A stretch of 22,558 nucleotides of DNA from Campylobacter sp. (GCF_020024835.1 NZ_JAHHTD010000024.1:1-22558), one strand, 5' to 3'; positions 14,124 to 22,462 are shown, counted from the stretch's first letter. A program made the numbers and translations. The notes: generated by a model from the letters alone, not told the origin.

Positions 14124-16676
14124 ATGGAAAATATTTTTACCAAAGATTCAGACATTGAAGATATAGATATAGAAAGTTCTATTAAAAGTAGCTATTTAGA
14201 TTATTCTATGAGTGTTATTATTGGTCGTGCGTTGCCTGATGCAAGAGATGGGCTAAAACCTGTCCATAGAAGAATTTTATATGCAATGAATGATTTAGGT
14301 GTTGGAAGTCGTAGTGCTTATAAAAAATCAGCTCGTATAGTAGGAGATGTTATCGGTAAGTATCATCCACACGGAGATGTTGCTGTTTATGATGCTTTAG
14401 TAAGAATGGCACAAGATTTTTCAATGCGTTATCCAAGTGTTGATGGACAAGGAAATTTTGGATCAATTGATGGAGATGGTGCTGCTGCTATGCGTTATAC
14501 AGAAGCTAGAATGACTATTTTAGCTGAAGAATTATTGCGTGATATAGATAAAGATACTGTTGATTTTGTTCCAAATTATGATGATTCTATGAGCGAGCCT
14601 GATGTGCTACCTGCTAGAGTGCCAAATTTGTTACTTAATGGTTCAAGTGGTATTGCCGTGGGTATGGCGACTAATATCCCTCCTCATAGTTTAAATGAAC
14701 TTATTGATGGTTTGCTTTATTTAATTGAAAATAAAGAATGTTCATTAGAAGAGATTATGCAGTTTATTAAAGGACCTGATTTTCCAACTGGTGGCATTAT
14801 TTATGGTAAAAAAGGTATTGTTGAAGCTTATAAAACTGGACGTGGGAGAGTAAAAGTACGTGCAAAAACTCACATAGAAAAAAGAGCAAATAAAGATATA
14901 ATAGTAATTGATGAGTTGCCTTATCAAACAAATAAAGCAAGATTGATTGAGCAAATTGCTGACTTAGCTAAAGAAAAGCAAATCGAAGGTATTGCTGAAG
15001 TTAGAGATGAAAGCGATAGAGAAGGTATTCGTGTGGTAATTGAATTAAAACGCGATGCTATGAGTGAGATCGTTTTAAATAATTTATTTAAATCAACTAC
15101 TATGGAAAGCACTTTTGGTGTAATAATGCTTGCAATACATAATAAAGAGCCAAAAATATTTTCTTTAATTGAGTTATTAAGATTATTTTTAAATCACAGG
15201 AAAACTGTTATTATAAGGAGAACTATTTTTGAACTTCAAAAAGCAAGAGCAAGAGCACATATTTTAGAGGGTTTAAAAATTGCTCTTGATAATATTGATG
15301 AAGTAATAGCTTTGATTAAAAATTCACCAGATAATCCAACTGCTAGAAATTTATTAATGGAAAAATTTAGACTTAGTGAATTGCAATCAAATGCCATTTT
15401 AGATATGAAATTAGGTCGTTTAACAGGACTTGAAAGAGAAAAAATTGATAATGAATTAAAAGAATTACTTGCTGAAATTGAGAGATTAGATCAAATTTTA
15501 AAGAGTGAAATTTTATTGGAAAATTTAATTAAAGATGAGTTAAAAGAAATTAGATCTAAATTTGATGTTCCAAGAATTACACAGATTGAAGATGATTATG
15601 ATGATATTGATATTGAGGATTTAATACCTAATGAAAATATGGTAGTTACAATAACACATCGTGGATACATTAAGCGTGTGCCTAGTAAGCAATATGAAAA
15701 ACAAAAGCGTGGTGGAAAAGGAAAGGTAGCAGTTACTACTTATGATGATGATTTTATAGAAAATTTCTTTACTGCAAATACACACGATACTTTAATGTTT
15801 GTAACAGATCGCGGTCAGCTTTATTGGCTTAAAGTGTATAAAATTCCAGAAGGTAGTAGAACAGCTAAAGGTAAAGCTGTGGTTAATCTTATCAATCTTC
15901 AAGCAGATGAGAAGATTATGGCTATTATTCCAACTACTGATTTTGATAAGAGTAAATCATTATGCTTTTTTACTAAAAATGGCATTATTAAACGCACTAA
16001 TTTGAGTGAATATCAAAATATTAGAAGTGTAGGAGTTAAAGCGATTAATTTAGATGAAAATGATGAATTAGTTACTGCCATAATTGTTATACAAGATGAA
16101 AATGAAAAACTAGAATTGCAAAATGATGAGAATGAAGAAGCTTTAAGCGAGGAGATTGAAGAAAATATAAAAGGTAAAATGCTTTTTGCAGTTACTAAAA
16201 AGGGTATGTGTATTAAATTTTTACTTTCAAAAGTAAGAGAAATTGGTCGTGTTAGTAGGGGTGTAACGGCTATTAAATTTAAAGAAAAAGATGATGAATT
16301 AGTAGGTGCAGTTGTAATTGAAAACAATGAACAAGAAATTTTAAGTGTAAGTGCAAAAGGTATAGGTAAACGCACTAATGCTGGTGAGTATAGATTGCAA
16401 AGCAGGGGAGGTAAAGGTGTCATTTGTATGAAACTTACTTCAAAAACTAAGGATTTAATTAGTGTTGTAATCGTCGATGAAAGTATGGATTTAATGGCTT
16501 TGACAAGTAGTGGTAAGATGATTCGTGTTGATATGCAAAGTATTAGAAAAGCTGGTAGAAATACAAGTGGGGTTATTGTAGTAAATGTTGAAAATGATGA
16601 AGTTGTAAGTATTGCTAAATGCCCTAAAGAAGAAGAGCTAGAAGACGATATTAATACAGATTTGACTCTAGAATAG
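14124..16676 (+). CDS. gyrA: DNA gyrase subunit A, Val86 form
   Basis: An 850-residue type IIA topoisomerase subunit, which pairs with GyrB to introduce negative supercoils. The active-site tyrosine is Y125 in RYTEA. The quinolone region reads YHPHGDVAVYD with V86 and D90. C. jejuni has T86 here and acquires resistance through T86I; valine at 86 is what I recall as the natural state in C. lari-group organisms, which resist nalidixic acid. The DNA-wrapping C-terminal domain has the GyrA-box-like KQKRGGKGK near 540. An acidic insertion (NDENEEALSEEIEE) lies in the last third, and the tail is acidic (EEELEDDINTD). It is complete, with no frameshift. Confidence 0.97.
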   Translation: MENIFTKDSDIEDIDIESSIKSSYLDYSMSVIIGRALPDARDGLKPVHRRILYAMNDLGVGSRSAYKKSARIVGDVIGKYHPHGDVAVYDALVRMAQDFSMRYPSVDGQGNFGSIDGDGAAAMRYTEARMTILAEELLRDIDKDTVDFVPNYDDSMSEPDVLPARVPNLLLNGSSGIAVGMATNIPPHSLNELIDGLLYLIENKECSLEEIMQFIKGPDFPTGGIIYGKKGIVEAYKTGRGRVKVRAKTHIEKRANKDIIVIDELPYQTNKARLIEQIADLAKEKQIEGIAEVRDESDREGIRVVIELKRDAMSEIVLNNLFKSTTMESTFGVIMLAIHNKEPKIFSLIELLRLFLNHRKTVIIRRTIFELQKARARAHILEGLKIALDNIDEVIALIKNSPDNPTARNLLMEKFRLSELQSNAILDMKLGRLTGLEREKIDNELKELLAEIERLDQILKSEILLENLIKDELKEIRSKFDVPRITQIEDDYDDIDIEDLIPNENMVVTITHRGYIKRVPSKQYEKQKRGGKGKVAVTTYDDDFIENFFTANTHDTLMFVTDRGQLYWLKVYKIPEGSRTAKGKAVVNLINLQADEKIMAIIPTTDFDKSKSLCFFTKNGIIKRTNLSEYQNIRSVGVKAINLDENDELVTAIIVIQDENEKLELQNDENEEALSEEIEENIKGKMLFAVTKKGMCIKFLLSKVREIGRVSRGVTAIKFKEKDDELVGAVVIENNEQEILSVSAKGIGKRTNAGEYRLQSRGGKGVICMKLTSKTKDLISVVIVDESMDLMALTSSGKMIRVDMQSIRKAGRNTSGVIVVNVENDEVVSIAKCPKEEELEDDINTDLTLE

Positions 16677-16680
16677 AATT

Positions 16681-16700
16681 CTTGGAATGCTTTTTGCTAT
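16681..16700 (+). promoter_or_regulatory. Sigma-54 promoter element ahead of flgP
   Basis: CTTGGAATGCTTTTTGCTAT has the RpoN hallmark: GG at 16684-16685 (-24) and GC at 16696-16697 (-12), separated by exactly ten bases, in a TTGGAA-N6-TTGCT context like the Campylobacter consensus. It begins five bases after the gyrA stop. Transcription would start near 16709, giving a leader of about 27 nt to the flgP ATG. FlgSR-RpoN control of middle and late flagellar genes fits the target. Confidence 0.75.
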
Positions 16701-16735
16701 CTTTTAAGAAATCAAATAAATTGAAGGTGTTCAAA

Positions 16736-17257
16736 ATGAAAAAACTTATTTTAACGTTTTGTTTAGTTCTAGGTTTTAGTGCTTGTGCATTAGATCAAAG
16801 AGGTATGAGTACTAGCAAGAATCGAATGTCTGCTTCGACTACTCCAACTGATGTTGTGGTTCAAAAGGTAGATAAAGATGATGTTCGTAGTATCATTCGA
16901 GAAGAAAAAATGCTTGCAAATGATACAAATACCGATAGTGATTTAACTTTCACTGCAGTTGGAGAAGGTATAGCTCCGTTGAATACGGTTTCTGTAGGTC
17001 AAGCTTTAGCTTTAGCTAAAAGGGCAGCTATTACCGATGCTTATAGACAATTGGCTAGTAAATTGTATGGTGTGAGAGTTAATGGTAAAGATACGGTAAA
17101 AGACGCTATGCTTAAAAGTTCAACTATTACAGCTCAAGTAAATGGTCTTATTAAAAACGCAAGTGTTGTTGATCAAGATTTTAAAGATGGACTTTATAGA
17201 GTAAATGTAGAATTAAAAATCGATTCAGACAAGTGGAAAGAATTATTTGCTTACTAA
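16736..17257 (+). CDS. flgP: Flagellar basal-disk lipoprotein FlgP
   Basis: A 173-residue outer-membrane lipoprotein of the LPP20 type. The signal peptide ends in the lipobox GFSAC with C17 lipidated. The conserved domain covers about 75-170: LTFTAVGEGIAPLN, a QALALAKRAAITDAYRQLA helix and the closing strand DGLYRVNVELKID. In C. jejuni FlgP (Cj1026c) multimerises into the periplasmic disks that anchor the wide, high-torque motor, and mutants are non-motile. I use ATG 16736, with GAAGG eight or so bases upstream; the longer in-frame start at 16682 lies inside the promoter and would hide the signal peptide. It overlaps flgQ by 25 bases. Confidence 0.9.
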   Translation: MKKLILTFCLVLGFSACALDQRGMSTSKNRMSASTTPTDVVVQKVDKDDVRSIIREEKMLANDTNTDSDLTFTAVGEGIAPLNTVSVGQALALAKRAAITDAYRQLASKLYGVRVNGKDTVKDAMLKSSTITAQVNGLIKNASVVDQDFKDGLYRVNVELKIDSDKWKELFAY

Positions 17258-17676
17258 TTTGTTTGTGTTTTTTTAAAGTTGTTGCTCAAGATGAATTTAT
17301 ATTTTGGGCAGAACTTTCTAATAAGAATTTAATGCTTTTTCATCAAAATGAGACTATTTCGATGGCGATGACAAAAAGTAAAAATAAAAAATTAGAATTT
17401 GCATGTGAGATTCCTTATAGTAGTAAAGATTTTATAACTCGTGGTAATGTTGGTAGAATCAGCAAAGAAGGAATGACTAAAATAGACAAATTTAATTTTT
17501 TAAATACCCATAAAAGTGATTTAATTGATTGCTTTTTAAATTCTAAAATTGATGTAAAAGATTTTACAAATACTAATTTAGCTTCAGCTCAAAGTGAAAC
17601 TTATGTCAAAATTTTACCTCTTAGATTTATAGTGGAATTTGGTGATTATAGCTTTTTTATATATTATTTAAAATAA
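17233..17676 (+). CDS. flgQ: Flagellar protein FlgQ
   Basis: A 147-residue exported protein following flgP, as in C. jejuni (Cj1025c). The first 18 or so residues (IICLLICLCFFKVVAQ) form a signal peptide or membrane anchor; the rest is polar with two cysteines. In C. jejuni FlgQ is needed for motility and for FlgP stability or localisation. The start is GTG 17233 inside the flgP 3' end in another frame; no clear ribosome-binding site is visible, so translation probably depends on ribosomes reading flgP. TTG 17263 is an alternative start but would cut away most of the signal peptide. There is no recognisable enzymatic domain. Confidence 0.82.
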   Translation: MERIICLLICLCFFKVVAQDEFIFWAELSNKNLMLFHQNETISMAMTKSKNKKLEFACEIPYSSKDFITRGNVGRISKEGMTKIDKFNFLNTHKSDLIDCFLNSKIDVKDFTNTNLASAQSETYVKILPLRFIVEFGDYSFFIYYLK

Positions 17677-17733
17677 TATGAAGTTTATTTTTATTACTTT
17701 ATTGTTAAAATAAATAAAAAATATAGAGTTAAG

Positions 17734-18933
17734 ATGAAAAGTATTCCTATATATTTGTTATTTAAATATTTACGTTTTGATAAAGATCAACCTTTTATAA
17801 TGTTATCTAAAATTTTAGCTTTTTTAGGTGTAAGTGTTGGTTTGTGTGTTCTTTTAGTGGCTATGGCTATAATGAATGGTTTTGATAAAGAATTTGAAAG
17901 AAAACTTTTTACTATGAATTATCCTATATCTATTTTGCCACGTTTTGGAGCAAATGTAGATGAAAAATTGTTACAGGATTTAAGATCAAAATTTCCAGAT
18001 TTAATTTTTAGTCCTTATATTAGCACTCAAGTAATAGCTAGAAATGATTTTAAAATAGAAGGAGGAGTGCTTTTTGGAGTAAATTTTGATGATGAGAAAA
18101 AGATTAATAAAATAATAAGCAATGCTTTAGAAAAAAAAACTATTCAAAATTTTGAAATTTTAATTGGTAGTGGCTTAAAAAATGAATTTAATCTTGCTCT
18201 TGATGACAAAATAACACTTATTTTTTCAAATTTAAATGCTAGTGGTTTATCATTGATACCACAAATAAAACGTTTTGATGTGAAAGCTTCTTTTTCATCT
18301 GGTTTATTAGCCTATGATAAGGCTTATATGTATGTAAATATAAAATCTTTAGCAAAAATTTTATCTTATCCTCAAGGGGTTTATGATGGTTTGCATGTAT
18401 ATTCTAAAAATCCATTTGAAGATATAAAACTTATAAAAGAATTTTTAGATGCTAAATACATTACTATTGGTTGGTGGGAGCAAAATGGAAATTTTTTTGC
18501 AGCTTTAGCTCTGGAAAAAAGAGCACTTTTTATAGTGTTAATGCTTATAATATTAATCGCAAGTTTGAATATAGTTAGTTCTTTGCTTATGATAGTTATG
18601 AATCGACGTAACGAGATAGCTTTGCTACTATCATTAGGTGTGAGTAAAATTGAGATTAAAAAAACTTTTTTTTCTTTGGGATTTTTAATTGGAGGAAGTG
18701 GAATTGTTACTGGTGTCATTTTAGCTGCTGTGGTTTTGTATATATTAGGAAATTTTAATATTATTTCTTTACCAAGTGATGTATATGGTATGAGTAAATT
18801 ACCATTAGAGCTTTCGGCAATTGATTTTTTGGTAACTATTTTAGGTGCTGTTATTATTGTTGCTTTATCTTCGTATTATCCTGCTAGAAAAGCTGCTCAA
18901 GTAAATATCTTAGATACCTTAAGAAATGAGTAA
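17734..18933 (+). CDS. LolC/LolE-family ABC transporter permease
   Basis: A 399-residue inner-membrane protein with the LolC/E layout: one transmembrane helix near residues 22-45, a large periplasmic domain (about 50-265) and three C-terminal helices of the FtsX fold (about 265-395). It ends YPARKAAQVNILDTLRNE, typical of the family. The segment IPQIKRFDVKASFSSGLLAYD corresponds in LolC to the region of the loop that contacts LolA. The expected role is extraction of outer-membrane lipoproteins from the inner membrane with the ATPase LolD. No lolD or lolA is beside it, and Epsilonproteobacteria usually have one LolC/E-type permease rather than two. The ribosome-binding site (GAGTTAAG) is weak. 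It converges on the Sco gene with a six-base gap. Confidence 0.85.
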   Translation: MKSIPIYLLFKYLRFDKDQPFIMLSKILAFLGVSVGLCVLLVAMAIMNGFDKEFERKLFTMNYPISILPRFGANVDEKLLQDLRSKFPDLIFSPYISTQVIARNDFKIEGGVLFGVNFDDEKKINKIISNALEKKTIQNFEILIGSGLKNEFNLALDDKITLIFSNLNASGLSLIPQIKRFDVKASFSSGLLAYDKAYMYVNIKSLAKILSYPQGVYDGLHVYSKNPFEDIKLIKEFLDAKYITIGWWEQNGNFFAALALEKRALFIVLMLIILIASLNIVSSLLMIVMNRRNEIALLLSLGVSKIEIKKTFFSLGFLIGGSGIVTGVILAAVVLYILGNFNIISLPSDVYGMSKLPLELSAIDFLVTILGAVIIVALSSYYPARKAAQVNILDTLRNE

Positions 18934-18939
18934 AATACA

Positions 18940-19494
18940 TTATTTATTTAAGAATTGTTTAATTTCATTATAGAAATTTTCATAACTAATATCATTAATT
19001 GTTTTAACAAATTTTCCATTTTCATCTATAAGGTAAAATTCACCACTATGAGCTATGGAATACTTCATAGCAGAATCTTTTAAAGGAATTTTTTTATAAA
19101 TTACACCATAATTTTGTGTAATTTTTTTAAGCTCTTTTTCATTTTGTGCAATCAAAGCAGTAGAATTTGGATAAAAATATTGCACCCATTGATTAGATTG
19201 AGTTAAATTGTTGTCTCTATTTGGATCTAAAGATATAAATAAAATATGTGCTTGGTTATTGGTGTCTAGTTTGGTTAAAATTTTACCAATTAATGCTAAC
19301 TCCGTAGGGCATATATCAGGACAATATGTATAACCAAAATATACGATTAATTTCTTTCCCTTAAAATTTTTTAAACTTAGCATTCCTTTTTCAGAATTTA
19401 AGTAAAAATCATATTTGTTATTTTCAATATATTTAATTAAAACAAAAAAAGAACTAATTATACATATTATTAAGATAAGGTAAATTTTTTTCAT
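18940..19494 (-). CDS. Sco1/SenC-family copper chaperone
   Basis: A 184-residue thioredoxin-fold protein anchored by one N-terminal helix (about 4-22) facing the periplasm. The copper site is complete: C58 and C62 in CPDIC, and H149 in AHSGEF. The FGYTYCPDICP motif and ISLDPNRDN are diagnostic. Sco proteins deliver copper, or reduce the thiols, during assembly of cytochrome oxidase copper centres; in Campylobacter the target would be the cbb3-type oxidase. It is last in a three-gene operon with PCuAC and a small membrane protein (C. jejuni counterparts Cj0911-Cj0909). AAAAGG precedes the ATG. No clear terminator follows; only six bases separate it from the convergent permease gene. Confidence 0.92.
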   Translation of the reverse strand: MKKIYLILIICIISSFFVLIKYIENNKYDFYLNSEKGMLSLKNFKGKKLIVYFGYTYCPDICPTELALIGKILTKLDTNNQAHILFISLDPNRDNNLTQSNQWVQYFYPNSTALIAQNEKELKKITQNYGVIYKKIPLKDSAMKYSIAHSGEFYLIDENGKFVKTINDISYENFYNEIKQFLNK

Positions 19495-19498
19495 AATG

Positions 19499-19942
19499 TT
19501 ACCTTTTTACATCAAAATCAAAATAGAAATCGAGTGCTTTTTCATTTTCAAAAAATTCTATTCTAAAACGCATTATATCTAAAGTGCAGGAGCTTAATAC
19601 TAGTTTTGCTTGATAAGAATTATTAATTTTTTTAAATTTAGGAATGATATCTCCCATATACATATTTAGTCCATAAACTCTTGCATTTAAATTATTAAAA
19701 TTTCCAAGATTATTAATGATTAGTTTGAGTTCGCTCATAGAAGAAATTGGTTTTGGATTTAAAGAAACTGATACTTTTTGTCCATTAAAATCATAGTTGC
19801 AATCTTGAATATTTAAATCACAATGCAAAGGGTTTAAAGTGGTGATAAGCTCTCGTTTTTTTTCTTGATTGTTTTTAGTATAAGTGTAAGCCATAGCTAT
19901 TAAAATGATAATAGCTATAGCAAAAATAAATAATTTTTTCAT
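19499..19942 (-). CDS. Small membrane-anchored FixH/YtkA-like protein of the copper operon
   Basis: A 147-residue protein with one N-terminal helix (4-20) and a periplasmic domain; I do not recognise a named family with certainty. Visible possible metal ligands are H40-C41, C48, M94 and M96 in NMYMG, C119 and M124. The order, a methionine pair before a glycine followed by SYQAKLVLSSCTLDIMRFRIEF, resembles the beta-sandwich of FixH/YtkA-type proteins. It sits between PCuAC and Sco; its ATG overlaps the PCuAC stop by one base and Sco starts four bases after it. That arrangement points to a role in copper delivery, but this is inference. The C. jejuni counterpart is annotated only as a periplasmic protein (Cj0910). 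Confidence 0.75.
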   Translation of the reverse strand: MKKLFIFAIAIIILIAMAYTYTKNNQEKKRELITTLNPLHCDLNIQDCNYDFNGQKVSVSLNPKPISSMSELKLIINNLGNFNNLNARVYGLNMYMGDIIPKFKKINNSYQAKLVLSSCTLDIMRFRIEFFENEKALDFYFDFDVKR

Positions 19943-20361
19943 TATTTTGTAATATGTTTTGAATGAATATCTTTCAATGTGATGGTGCTATTATCATCAA
20001 AATAAAGTGTTAAATCAGCTTTTGTATTTTCAGTTACATTTTGATTAAGATTTAATGCCATAATGTGTTTTCCTCCTGGTTTTAAAGCAGTGCTAGAATT
20101 TGCTTTTATAATTATTTTAGGAACTTGCATCATCATTTTTTTACCATTTTCCATAATGTGATCGTGAATTTCAGTTGTATTGCTAAGCGAACTTTCAGCT
20201 TTTATAAGTGCAATATCGTTATTTGATTTATTTGTAAGCTCTAAAAAAAATGCTGTTGATTTTGCATTTGGTGGAGTTTGTCTTACATAGGGATCATTTA
20301 CAATAATATTATTTGCAAAGATATATGAGCCAAGGGCACAAATAGCTAAAATTTTTTTCAT
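19942..20361 (-). CDS. PCuAC-type periplasmic copper(I) chaperone
   Basis: A 139-residue secreted protein with a short signal peptide (cleavage probably after IFA, near residue 16). It carries the full Cu(I) motif H-x10-M-x21-H-x-M: H66, M77, H99 and M101, within TEIHDH, MMMQV and GGKHIM. PCuAC proteins pass copper to Sco or directly to the oxidase CuA/CuB site. I chose ATG 20359-20361 over the longer in-frame start at 20403 because AAAGGA precedes it and a signal peptide begins there. It is first in the operon, with its own promoter. Confidence 0.9.
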   Translation of the reverse strand: MKKILAICALGSYIFANNIIVNDPYVRQTPPNAKSTAFFLELTNKSNNDIALIKAESSLSNTTEIHDHIMENGKKMMMQVPKIIIKANSSTALKPGGKHIMALNLNQNVTENTKADLTLYFDDNSTITLKDIHSKHITK

Positions 20362-20394
20362 AATTTTTCCTTTATTTTTTATTAATACTAAAAT

Positions 20395-20445
20395 ATTATA
20401 CACTCAATAAATTTAAAAATATATTTATTGTAAAAATATTATAAT
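20395..20445. promoter_or_regulatory. Divergent promoters of the copper operon and pgp2 with shared inverted repeat
   Basis: Minus strand: TATAAT (complement of 20395-20400) preceded by TGAGTG drives the copper operon. Plus strand: TATAAT at 20440-20445 drives pgp2. Between them an inverted repeat, CAATAAAT (20405-20412) and ATTTATTG (20423-20430), with a ten-base spacer, covers the -35 areas of both promoters. It may be a shared operator or chance in AT-rich DNA. Confidence 0.5.
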
Positions 20446-20480
20446 TTAGCTTTTTAATTTTAAATTATGAAAGGTTGGTT

Positions 20481-21455
20481 TTGTTGTTTAAAATATTATT
20501 TTCACTTGTATTTTTTTTCATTTTTGCCAATGCAAATAATCTTGCAAAAATATATTTAAATGAAGGTTTAGAAGCTGTTGAAAAGGTTTTGGAGCAAGAA
20601 TTAGCATCGAAAGAATTTTGGTCTAAAGAATTAAAAGATAAAAATGTGAGTTTAGGGTATTATGATAATGATGTTGCAATAGTCTTAACAAATAAGGGTG
20701 ATAAAATCATTAAAGTATTTTATTATAATGATGGAAAAATTGAGAAAAAATTTACACAAAAAGATGTTTTAACAGGTTTATCAGGAGATAAAGAAGTAGA
20801 AGGGGATTTAAAAACTCCTATAGGTTTTTATGAATTAGGAAAAAAATTCTATCCGGGGGATTCATATTATGGTCCTTTTGCATTTGCAACAACTTATCCT
20901 AATATTTTAGATAAGACTTTAGGCAAAACAGGTGGGGGCATATGGATCCATGGTTATCCATTAGATGGGACACGCTTAGATACATATAAAACTAGGGGTT
21001 GTATTGCAGTTCATAATGATTTATTAGAAGAATTTTATAAGATTATAGCTGATAGAAGGACATATGCTATGATAGAAGAAAAAGAAAAGGTTATGACTAA
21101 TCTTGATGAGATTTCTACACTTCTTGCAAATTTATTTATCTGGAAAGAGAGTTGGCAAAATAATGATATAAAAAAATATTTATCTTTTTATGAGCAAAAA
21201 GTTTTTAAACATAATAATAAATATAAATATGAACAATTTGCAAAAACAAAAGAAAGAGTTTTTTCAAGAAATGATAAAAAAAGTATTAAATTTTCAGATT
21301 TAAGTATCAGTCCTTATCCAAATATAAAAAATGAAAAGATTTTTAGAATAGGTTTTTATGAAAACTACGATACTAAAAATTATAAATTTAAGGGCAATAA
21401 GGTCATATATGTAAGATTGCAAGATAGTAAAATGCAAATTTTAGCTGAACAATAA
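20481..21455 (+). CDS. pgp2: Peptidoglycan LD-carboxypeptidase Pgp2
   Basis: A 324-residue periplasmic protein: signal peptide (about 1-17, ending FANA), a YkuD-type L,D-peptidase domain (about 65-205) and a C-terminal NTF2-like domain (about 210-324). The catalytic motif is HGYPLDG followed by TRGCIAVHN, with H157 and C174. In C. jejuni Pgp2 trims peptidoglycan tetrapeptides to tripeptides and is required for helical cell shape; the NTF2 domain binds peptidoglycan. The start is TTG 20481: GAAAGG (20469-20474) is six bases upstream, whereas the in-frame TTG at 20475 abuts it and cannot use it. The stop overlaps the alr start (TAATG). Confidence 0.92.
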   Translation: MLFKILFSLVFFFIFANANNLAKIYLNEGLEAVEKVLEQELASKEFWSKELKDKNVSLGYYDNDVAIVLTNKGDKIIKVFYYNDGKIEKKFTQKDVLTGLSGDKEVEGDLKTPIGFYELGKKFYPGDSYYGPFAFATTYPNILDKTLGKTGGGIWIHGYPLDGTRLDTYKTRGCIAVHNDLLEEFYKIIADRRTYAMIEEKEKVMTNLDEISTLLANLFIWKESWQNNDIKKYLSFYEQKVFKHNNKYKYEQFAKTKERVFSRNDKKSIKFSDLSISPYPNIKNEKIFRIGFYENYDTKNYKFKGNKVIYVRLQDSKMQILAEQ

Positions 21456-22462
21456 TGGCTTATATAAAATTAGATCGTAAAGCTTATGAATTTAATTTAG
21501 ATCTAATTGCTTCTAAAGTTAAATCCTATGAGAAAATAATATGTGTTTTTAAAGATAATGCTTATGGACACGGAGCTAAGTGTTTGGCTCCTATTGCAAG
21601 AGCTAAGGGTATCAATTTTGTCGCAGTTAAAAATGAATTTGAGGCTATGCAATTACAAGATTTTTTTGATAATATTTTGGTTTTATCTCATATTCCTAAT
21701 TTTAATGAAAACAAAAAATTTATTTATGCTTTAAATGATAAAAAAGATATTAAAAAAATTAAACCAAACACCAAGATACATTTAGTAATTGATACAAATA
21801 TGCATAGAAATGGTATCTTGCTTCACGATATAGAAGATGTTTTAAATCAAATAAAAATTTGCCAGTTGAAATTATGCGGTGTGATGATGCATTTTGCAGG
21901 AAGTGATGAATTTGATGGAAGTTATTATGTGCAAAAGAAAAATTTTAAACTAGCAAAAGAAAAAATAAAAAAAATACTTGGCGAAGAATCTAAAAAAATT
22001 ATTTTTCACTCTCATAATTCTGAAGCATTGTTTAGATCTGCTAAATTAGATGATGATGAACATTGTAGAGTAGGTCTTGTGCAATTTGGATATGCTTATT
22101 TTAATCAAAATTTACACAAAGTATTAAGTCTATGGGCAAATAAAGTTAGTCAAAGAGTCTTGCAAAAATCTCAAAGCTTAGGCTATGGCGGAAGCTATGT
22201 TGCTACAGATACTATAAATATTGCTACTTATGATTTAGGTTATGGAGATGGTTTATTTCGTTATGATGGCAAAAAAGATTTGATTTTACCAAATGGAAAA
22301 AAAATACTTGGAAAAATGTCTATGGATAATTTTTCTTGCGAGGATTGTGGTGATGAAATTTGTGTAATAAAAGATGCTAATGAAATGGCACAATTTTTCA
22401 ATACAATCAATTACGAAATATTAGTTAAGCTTTCGCCATTTTTAAAGAGAATTGTAATTTAA
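21455..22462 (+). CDS. alr: Alanine racemase
   Basis: A 335-residue fold-type III PLP enzyme that makes D-alanine for peptidoglycan. The PLP lysine is K33 in FKDNAYGHG. The C-terminal beta domain has LGYGGSY, which corresponds to the loop carrying the second catalytic tyrosine, and the DLGYGDGLFRY segment; GKMSMDNF follows, the conserved MD..M region in slightly altered order. The N-terminal barrel includes MMHFAGSDE and HSHNSEAL. It is translationally coupled to pgp2 by a one-base overlap, so D-alanine supply and peptide trimming are co-expressed. Length is slightly short for Alr but close to the Campylobacter form. Confidence 0.93.
   Translation: MAYIKLDRKAYEFNLDLIASKVKSYEKIICVFKDNAYGHGAKCLAPIARAKGINFVAVKNEFEAMQLQDFFDNILVLSHIPNFNENKKFIYALNDKKDIKKIKPNTKIHLVIDTNMHRNGILLHDIEDVLNQIKICQLKLCGVMMHFAGSDEFDGSYYVQKKNFKLAKEKIKKILGEESKKIIFHSHNSEALFRSAKLDDDEHCRVGLVQFGYAYFNQNLHKVLSLWANKVSQRVLQKSQSLGYGGSYVATDTINIATYDLGYGDGLFRYDGKKDLILPNGKKILGKMSMDNFSCEDCGDEICVIKDANEMAQFFNTINYEILVKLSPFLKRIVI

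Noticed and set aside
16013..16423. 136-codon minus-strand frame inside gyrA
   Set aside because: Shadow of the gyrA C-terminal domain; no ribosome-binding site or recognisable domain.
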